Assembly (NCBI RefSeq): GCF_000411975.1
Contig: NZ_ASXG01000021.1
Span: 62,001 to 126,000 of the forward strand
DNA from: Amycolatopsis orientalis DSM 43388
GTDB taxonomy: Bacteria; Actinomycetota; Actinomycetes; Mycobacteriales; Pseudonocardiaceae
DNA: 64,000 bases
Direction of reading: 5' to 3'
Shown piece after piece: positions 59,016 to 64,000 of this stretch. The notes under the pieces were generated by a model. It was not told where the DNA came from. It did no database searches and was given only the letters and a program-made list of their open reading frames with translations. A program made the translations under genes and the position numbers. Each line of letters begins with the position of its first letter. Positions within the stretch are counted from its first letter, which is position 1.

Positions 59016-59914
59016 GGAGTCTGTCCTTCGGCGGGGTCGGCGAGAAGATCGGTCAGTTCGCCCGCGGCCGCGGGATCGAGCAGGCCGGCGGCGCGGGACC
59101 GTTCGGCGGTGCGCCGGGCCAGCGCCCGGTAGGCCGGGGCGATCTGCGGCGCCCGTTCCGTGAGCACGTCGAGGTGCTTGCGGACGGTGCCGAGATCACC
59201 ACGCGGGACCGGTCCGGTGAGGGCGCGGTCCCCGTGGCGAAGGACATTGTCCAATGCCGCCGAAAGCAGCGGTGCGACGAGTCGTTCCGGTTGTCCGATT
59301 CCGGCGTCGCGCAGGGTTTCGGTGCAGTCGGCGACCAGCGTCATCAGGTGATTCGCGCCGTGTGCCAGCGCCGCGTGATACAGGGCCCGCGCGGATTCGG
59401 GGATCCGCACCGGTTCGGCGCCCATCTCGACCGCGAGCGCTTCGCCGACGTTCCACGCCGCGTCGTCGTCCGGCGCCGCGGTGACGCCGATGCTGGCCGA
59501 GACAAGCCGTTCCAGGTCTTCCTCGCGGCCGGTGAAGGTGAGCACCGGGTGCAGCGCGAGCGGCAGCGCACCGGCTTCCGCGGCCGGGGCCAGCACGTCG
59601 ATGCCGTGCGCACCCGAGGTGTGCACCACGATCTGGCCCGCCCGTACCGAATTCGTAGCGACCAGGCCACGGACGGTGCCGGCGAGCGCGTCGTCCGGCA
59701 ACGCGAGCAACACGAGATCGGCTCTCCGCACGACTTCGTCGGGCGGCAGCAAGGGGACCTCCGGCAACAGCCGTTCCGCGCGGTTCAGCGAAGCCGCGGA
59801 CAGGCCCGAAGCGGCGACTACGGTGTGGCCTGCCCTGGCCAATGCCGCACCGAGGACACTGCCCACGCGGCCGGCGGAAACGACGCCCACGGCAAGGCGG
59901 GCCGGTCGGTTCAT
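59012..59914 (-). CDS. Rossmann-like/DUF2520-domain protein
   Basis: This 300-residue protein has an N-terminal Rossmann fold (LAVGVVSAGRVGSVLGAALARAGH) and the C-terminal helical DUF2520 domain (YHAALAHGANHLMTLVADCTETL). It corresponds to Rv3603c. The architecture resembles ketopantoate reductases and its place directly before panC suggests a step in pantothenate formation, but no biochemical role is established to my knowledge. It is the first gene of the operon. The 259 bp upstream should hold the operon promoter. Confidence 0.9.
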   Translation of the reverse strand: MNRPARLAVGVVSAGRVGSVLGAALARAGHTVVAASGLSAASLNRAERLLPEVPLLPPDEVVRRADLVLLALPDDALAGTVRGLVATNSVRAGQIVVHTSGAHGIDVLAPAAEAGALPLALHPVLTFTGREEDLERLVSASIGVTAAPDDDAAWNVGEALAVEMGAEPVRIPESARALYHAALAHGANHLMTLVADCTETLRDAGIGQPERLVAPLLSAALDNVLRHGDRALTGPVPRGDLGTVRKHLDVLTERAPQIAPAYRALARRTAERSRAAGLLDPAAAGELTDLLADPAEGQTP

Positions 59915-60173
59915 GGCGTGCGCCTGTGGACGCTCATGGCTCGAAACTCCTCATGTTCGTTCCAGTCCCGCTCTTTCGTCGCGGGTACCAGACGACGGCG
60001 CGAGAGTAGCCCCGACCCGGGCGGATCGCGGTGCCTGGGTGACCAGCTTCACCCGGGGCGCCCCATCGCGCCCGTACCTTATTGGTGCGCGGCTTCGCGC
60101 GGCCCCCGCTACCGCGAATCCCCCGGTGGGACGCCACTTTTGGCACGGTCGAGCTACCCCGGACGGGGAACGT
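59915..60173. other. Intergenic region before the pantothenate operon
   Basis: No gene is evident. The region should contain the promoter of the DUF2520-panC-panD-coaX operon; I could not pick a convincing -10/-35 pair. A short GCGCG/CGCGC hairpin near 60090 may end the upstream protease gene. Confidence 0.35.
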
Positions 60174-61349
60174 TCACCGATTGTCGCGATTGTTCGCCAA
60201 TCGCACCGCATCCGCGCGTGCTTCCCGCAGTGCCTGCAACAACTCTTCCTGCCGCCGCCGGTCCTGTTCGGTGCGCAGCCGGGTGCGCCGGAGGAATGCG
60301 AGTTCGGTCACGCTTGCCTGATATCGCCCGACCGCCCGCGCGGCCGCCCGCCCGGATTCCTTGCGCGCCTGCTTCCGCCACTGCCGTCGCCCGGACAAAC
60401 TGGCGAGCAGATCGATCTCCGACGGCGCGATCCACCGCGCAGCCGCCATCTTCGGCAGTGCGGCGGCGACAATCCGCTGTTCTCTCCGACGCTGCACCAC
60501 GATCACGTAGATCGCGGCGATCAGCAGCGGCAAAATGACCAGGAAATACAGCGTGAGGAAGGACTTCCCGCCGTTGAGCGTGGCCGCGGCGTTCCAGAGC
60601 GCGTGCAGGAACACCCCGGCGAGATACCCGGCGAGCGGCGCGAGGATCCGGATCCACCGCTGCGCGTACCGAGCCGCGATGCCGAACCCGATGCCGGTCA
60701 TGGCGGTGAACAGCGGATGCGTGAACGGCGAAAGCACGCCCCGCACGAGGAAAGCGGCGAGCACGCCAGAGCTGGTGCCGTCGCCGAAGCCATGGTCAGC
60801 GAAGGCGCGGCCGAAGTAATAAATGTTCTCGGTAAAGGCGAACCCAGCGGCGGCGAACCCCGCGTAGACGACCCCGTCGACGATCCCGTCGAATTCCTGG
60901 TTGCGCCGCCAGAAGATCAACAGGACAAAGACGCCCTTCGCGGCTTCCTCGACCAGCGGCGCGGAGACCAGCGCACTCACTTTGCTGCCGTTGCCCCCGC
61001 CGAGAAGCAGGTCCCCGAACGCTTCCGCCCCGGTGTTGATCAGCAAGGCGGTGACGGTGGCAATGCAAGCGCCCCAAGCGAAAGCGATCAGAAGCAGTTT
61101 CGCCGGCTCCGGCTCCCACCGATCCACCCAGAGCAACCCGGCGACCACCACGCCCACCGGCAGCAACGCCGCGACCACCCCGATCGCGACGGCCAGCCAC
61201 CCGACGCGCGCAGTCGCGAGCCCGAAGAGAAAAAGCCCGCACAACGCCACGACGATCAACCCGAGCACCGGAAGGAGCACGGTGATATGCCGCGAACGAG
61301 GCGAAGTGGACGCAGAACCCGGCGGCGTAGCGGAAAGGGTGCCGTTCAC
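60174..61349 (-). CDS. PrsW-family intramembrane metalloprotease
   Basis: The protein has 391 residues with about nine membrane segments and a basic C-terminal tail (about 300-391). PrsW-type active-site motifs are VEEAAKG (Glu134, Glu135, Lys138), FAFTENIYYF, SPFTHPLFTAMTGIG and GVFLHALWN. Such proteases cleave membrane-embedded regulators, for example anti-sigma factors. No anti-sigma factor gene lies nearby. The N-terminus is Ser/Thr-rich before the first helix. Confidence 0.92.
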   Translation of the reverse strand: MNGTLSATPPGSASTSPRSRHITVLLPVLGLIVVALCGLFLFGLATARVGWLAVAIGVVAALLPVGVVVAGLLWVDRWEPEPAKLLLIAFAWGACIATVTALLINTGAEAFGDLLLGGGNGSKVSALVSAPLVEEAAKGVFVLLIFWRRNQEFDGIVDGVVYAGFAAAGFAFTENIYYFGRAFADHGFGDGTSSGVLAAFLVRGVLSPFTHPLFTAMTGIGFGIAARYAQRWIRILAPLAGYLAGVFLHALWNAAATLNGGKSFLTLYFLVILPLLIAAIYVIVVQRRREQRIVAAALPKMAAARWIAPSEIDLLASLSGRRQWRKQARKESGRAAARAVGRYQASVTELAFLRRTRLRTEQDRRRQEELLQALREARADAVRLANNRDNR

Positions 61350-61864
61350 GAGCGGTCACCATACGCAGGGCCCAGCAGCGACGCCGGTTGGACGTGCGCT
61401 GTTCAGCCCTCTGCGGGATATCGCGAGTGACACTCGCTAAACGCCGTGAGGGCCACCGCCACGCCCCCGATTCCCCCAGAGCTCACTCACACCCACCCGC
61501 CACCCAAAACCGCAGCCCGCACACCCAACGATCGAGGCCTCAGCCCACCGCGCCCCAACCGCCGCCGCTGCACCCAACCATCGAGGCACCCAGCCCCCGC
61601 CCGGCCAACGATCGGGCCGTGGGTTTGCTACGTGCTCCGAGGCACCCAGCCCCCGCCGCTGCACCCAACCATCGAGGCACCCAGCCCTGGCCCTGCACCC
61701 CGATACGAAGCCAAACTGCGGACGGCGGGTGCTTGTCAAGGCATCTTTCCCGCCTTGACAAGCACCCGCCGTCCGTCAGCACAATCAAGCTTCGGGGTGC
61801 CCCACGCACTCACCACGGCAATGTCGCCGCCAGGCGACGAGCCGACGCCGACCCCCGGAAGGAC
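61350..61864. repeat. Intergenic repeats and a very strong hairpin
   Basis: This 515-bp gap has no credible gene. Two identical 35-bp copies, beginning CCGCCGCTGCACCCAACCAT, lie at 61562-61596 and 61653-61687. A partial copy, GAGGCACCCAGCC, is at 61639, and an eroded one is near 61525. A separate perfect hairpin follows at 61719-61775. The repeat motif differs from those at 14638-15262. Confidence 0.75.
61719..61775. terminator. 24-bp perfect inverted repeat, terminator or mobile hairpin
   Basis: The arm 61719-61742, starting CGGACGGCGGGTGCTTG, is perfectly complementary to 61752-61775, starting GCCTTGACAAGCACCCG. The loop has nine bases. It lies about 90 bp after the DUF6779 stop and could terminate that gene. 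The arm length and perfection also fit a dispersed palindromic element. No U-run follows. Confidence 0.7.
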
Positions 61865-63760
61865 TCAATCCTCCGCCCGACGCCGCCGCCGAGGACTCCC
61901 GTCAGTCTTCCCATTCGCCGCAAGCAGCTCAGTCACCGACCGACCCGAAGCGTGATGCCCGGTCGAGGCCGCGCCCGCGGACCGGCGCCCGGACTCTTCC
62001 CCCGCACTCTCCCCGGCAGAAGCCTCCCATGCAGGCGGCTCCCCTTCCGGCCGCCGCCGACGCCCGCCCGACGAGGGAGCCGGGGACGACTCCGGCTCCG
62101 GACGACGCCGCCGCCCGCCGGTCCCGCTGCTGACCGAACTGCGCACCGCCTCCGGCAACGTCGGATTGACCGAGTCCGAACCCGGAGCGCCGTGCCGCCC
62201 AGTAGGCGTGTCCTCGGCCAACGGCGACAAATCCGTCCGCGAGAACTGCTCCAGCCGCGACGGCGCGCGAGTCTGCGACTCCACCGCGGTTTCCTTCTCC
62301 GGCACCGCTTTCTCCTTCGGGGCAGGCTCTGCATGTCGATGCGCTGGCGGTTCGACCGGAGGAGAGACCGCCGTCTGCTCCGCGGGTTCCGGCCGCTTCG
62401 GAGCGGGCCGCGCCGACAGCCGGGGCACCGGCCGCTCCTCCTTCACCGCTGGCTCGGGCTTGCTCACCGGCGCGACAGTCCGGGTCGGCTGCGCGTCGGG
62501 GGCCGGCCGCCGAGGCGGCTCCGGCGCGTCCTTCTGCGGCCGCGCAGCTCGCGGCGCGCCCGCGCCGCGCGGCTCCCGAACCCGCTCCGCCTCACGAGGC
62601 GACGGCTCAGTCACGTTGCGCGCGACCTCGTCCTGCTCGAACGGCTCCGGAATGACGTGCGATCCGGAGTGGCGCTCAGTTTCCGGCGGCTCCGGCGCAC
62701 GGTCGCCACGCGGCTTCGGCGCACCCCCACGGGGACCACGCTCGGCCGGCGGCTCCGGTGCCGCGCCGCGGGCAGGCCGCCGGGCAGGCGGCTCCGAGCC
62801 GCCATTGCGGGGCTCACGCGCGGCAAAGGCGTCCGCCACGCTGGCGCGCCCCTCGTGCGGACCCGAGTCGCTACGGGGCACGAACGCCTCCGCCAGGTTG
62901 GCGCGCGCCTCGCGGCGCGGAGCCGGGCTGTCCGCTTCGACGTCGTCCTCGAACGGCTCCGGCTCGGCGGGCGGCTCCGGACGCTTCGGCTTGAGCCGCG
63001 GCATCTGCTGGGTGCGCAGCTGAGTCGAACGGTCGCCCTTCGGCGCGGAACCGTTCAGTCCGGCGGCGATCGAACCGTTCGCACCGGAAGTCCCGTTGGC
63101 GCCATTGGTCTTCGCGGTCCCGTTCGCCGGCCGGCGGCCCGCGGGATTCGCGTCGAGCACCCGGTCCATCAATTCGGTCGGCCGCTCCGGGACATCGACC
63201 ACCGGCTTCTTCGGAGCGAGCAGCTGAGCCGGTTTCTTGCCGTTGCCGTTCTTGGTCTCGGAACCGGCCGAAACGAGCCGCTGCTCGTCGTTCAGCGAAC
63301 GCATCCGGGTCGCCTGCGCGGTGAGCGCGACGCGTTCGAGCAGCACCTCGCCGCCGAACAGCGATTGCAGGCTTTCGCGGAGCGCAGCCACTTCGGCACG
63401 GAGCGCATCCAGTTCTTCGCGCGATTGTGCCTGCGCGGCCTCGCGCGCTTCCGTTTCGAGTTCGAGTTCGTATTCGCGCCGGGCCGCGATTTCGCGTTCC
63501 AGCTCGAGTTCGTATACCGCCTGCGCCTCGGCGACCGCGTCCTCGCTGTGCGCCGCGTTCTTGCGGGCCCGGACAGCCAGGAAGGCGCCGATCAGGGCAG
63601 CCCAGAGCGCGGCGACGATCCCGAGCCGGAGGTACCGGAGGTCGTCGCTCAGCACCAATGCGAGGGTGGCGCCGACGGCGAGGAGCAATCCGACGACAAG
63701 CCACGGCCTGCCAGGGCGGCGGCCGTGCGAGTCGTCACCCACGCCAGTCATGCCTGACAC
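61865..63760 (-). CDS. DUF6779-type membrane protein with long disordered tail
   Basis: The protein has 631 residues. Two membrane segments lie near the N-terminus (PWLVVGLLLAVGATLALVL and LGIVAALWAALIGAFLAV), then a charged coiled coil (about 70-135, EAQAVYELELEREIAARR). About 470 residues of Pro/Arg/Glu-rich, probably disordered sequence follow, with repeats such as GGRRRRPE. The last residues hold GRSVTELLAANGK, a conserved-looking end motif. It corresponds to Rv3604c, described as an Ala/Arg/Pro-rich membrane protein. The start is GTG 63760 with AGAAGG upstream; ATG 63751 is an alternative. An envelope or division scaffold role is possible but unproven. Confidence 0.85.
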   Translation of the reverse strand: MSGMTGVGDDSHGRRPGRPWLVVGLLLAVGATLALVLSDDLRYLRLGIVAALWAALIGAFLAVRARKNAAHSEDAVAEAQAVYELELEREIAARREYELELETEAREAAQAQSREELDALRAEVAALRESLQSLFGGEVLLERVALTAQATRMRSLNDEQRLVSAGSETKNGNGKKPAQLLAPKKPVVDVPERPTELMDRVLDANPAGRRPANGTAKTNGANGTSGANGSIAAGLNGSAPKGDRSTQLRTQQMPRLKPKRPEPPAEPEPFEDDVEADSPAPRREARANLAEAFVPRSDSGPHEGRASVADAFAAREPRNGGSEPPARRPARGAAPEPPAERGPRGGAPKPRGDRAPEPPETERHSGSHVIPEPFEQDEVARNVTEPSPREAERVREPRGAGAPRAARPQKDAPEPPRRPAPDAQPTRTVAPVSKPEPAVKEERPVPRLSARPAPKRPEPAEQTAVSPPVEPPAHRHAEPAPKEKAVPEKETAVESQTRAPSRLEQFSRTDLSPLAEDTPTGRHGAPGSDSVNPTLPEAVRSSVSSGTGGRRRRPEPESSPAPSSGGRRRRPEGEPPAWEASAGESAGEESGRRSAGAASTGHHASGRSVTELLAANGKTDGSPRRRRRAED

Positions 63761-63820
63761 CGTACCTTCTGGTGATCCGAATGAGACCTAGTCGGTACTT
63801 CGAGCGGCGCCATCGAAGCG

Positions 63821-64000
63821 TTAACCGGTCGTCGTACCGCGGTCGTCCGGCGGGGTCCGGCAGCAGTGCTCGAGCCACAAACCGGCAGCTACGAGCAGCG
63901 CCGACGAGACCGCCCCGACGACCGCCGACTTGCTGTCGGAGACCGCTGCGACGAGTTCGTCACGTCGCGGGAAAACGTAGAGGAACGCGGCCAGCCAGCC
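63821..64000 (-). CDS. DUF3180-domain membrane protein, 5' partial
   Basis: This frame is open to the right edge, and its last 59 residues are visible. They include a membrane helix (SAVVGAVSSALLVAAGLWLE) preceded by a second hydrophobic segment and followed by the ending HCCRTPPDDRG, which is typical of DUF3180 proteins. The stop is TAA at 63821-63823. In other actinobacteria this gene sits between folK and the DUF6779 gene, so the folate operon should lie beyond the window. Function is unknown. Confidence 0.85.
   Translation of the reverse strand, partial: GWLAAFLYVFPRRDELVAAVSDSKSAVVGAVSSALLVAAGLWLEHCCRTPPDDRGTTTG

Overview
The window is about 70% G+C, with GTG and TTG starts, many translationally coupled genes (GTGA, ATGA and TGATG junctions) and leaderless-looking promoters. 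The gene set (Lsr2, ClpC1, MhuD, PanD/PanC, PrsW-type and DUF3180 proteins) and the large carbohydrate and AfsR-type regulators point to a soil actinomycete of the Pseudonocardiaceae, most likely Amycolatopsis or a close relative. That placement is inference from gene content. The backbone keeps the order known from Mycobacterium tuberculosis Rv3579c to Rv3605c: rlmB ... carbonic anhydrase, mutY, amidase, hydrolase, mhuD ... clpC1, lsr2, lysS, coaX, panD, panC, DUF2520, (prsW), DUF6779, DUF3180. Accessory blocks are inserted into it.

Layout. 1-3925: end of rlmB, a TetR regulator with its own palindromic operator, an AlgI-like O-acyltransferase and a small unknown protein. 4068-14445: a ten-gene polyol/tetrulose regulon in two divergent operons. 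It holds three sugar kinases (two FGGY, one dihydroxyacetone-kinase type), an RpiB-like isomerase, a 2-hydroxyacid dehydrogenase, a class II aldolase, two small phosphatases, a polyol permease and a DeoR regulator. A common sequence element precedes both the divergent promoters and the permease gene. 14446-15460: a non-coding kilobase with 59-bp and 43-bp tandem arrays. 15461-22426: a hendecad coiled-coil protein, three tandem DUF445 membrane proteins and an AlgX-like acetyltransferase partner.

22380-30781: an HxlR regulator with its divergent reductase, the zinc importer znuABC behind a Zur-like box, a LacI regulator, beta-carbonic anhydrase, MutY, a Tat-exported amidase and a hydrolase. 30839-38065: a short M1 peptidase lipoprotein, a remnant AAA+ ATPase, the heme-degrading MhuD, a sirtuin, GNAT and endonuclease/exonuclease/phosphatase-family proteins, a DrrAB-like exporter and an amidohydrolase. 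An exact copy of the TetR palindrome lies upstream of the amidohydrolase. 38134-46365: an AfsR/SARP-type regulator, a second M1 peptidase with pyroglutamyl peptidase, and an Hsp70-like membrane protein with an atypical kinase.

46430-64000: clpC1, an iron-box-controlled FhuF-like reductase, a maleylpyruvate-isomerase-fold protein, AraC, lsr2 (with a hairpin leader), lysS, a methyltransferase, a guanidine-III riboswitch controlling an SMR guanidinium exporter, a SigJ/ECF41-like sigma factor with an epimerase partner, the pantothenate/CoA genes, a PrsW-type protease, a repeat-rich gap with a 24-bp-arm hairpin, a DUF6779 protein and the end of a DUF3180 gene.

I saw no tRNA, rRNA, insertion sequence, prophage or CRISPR array.
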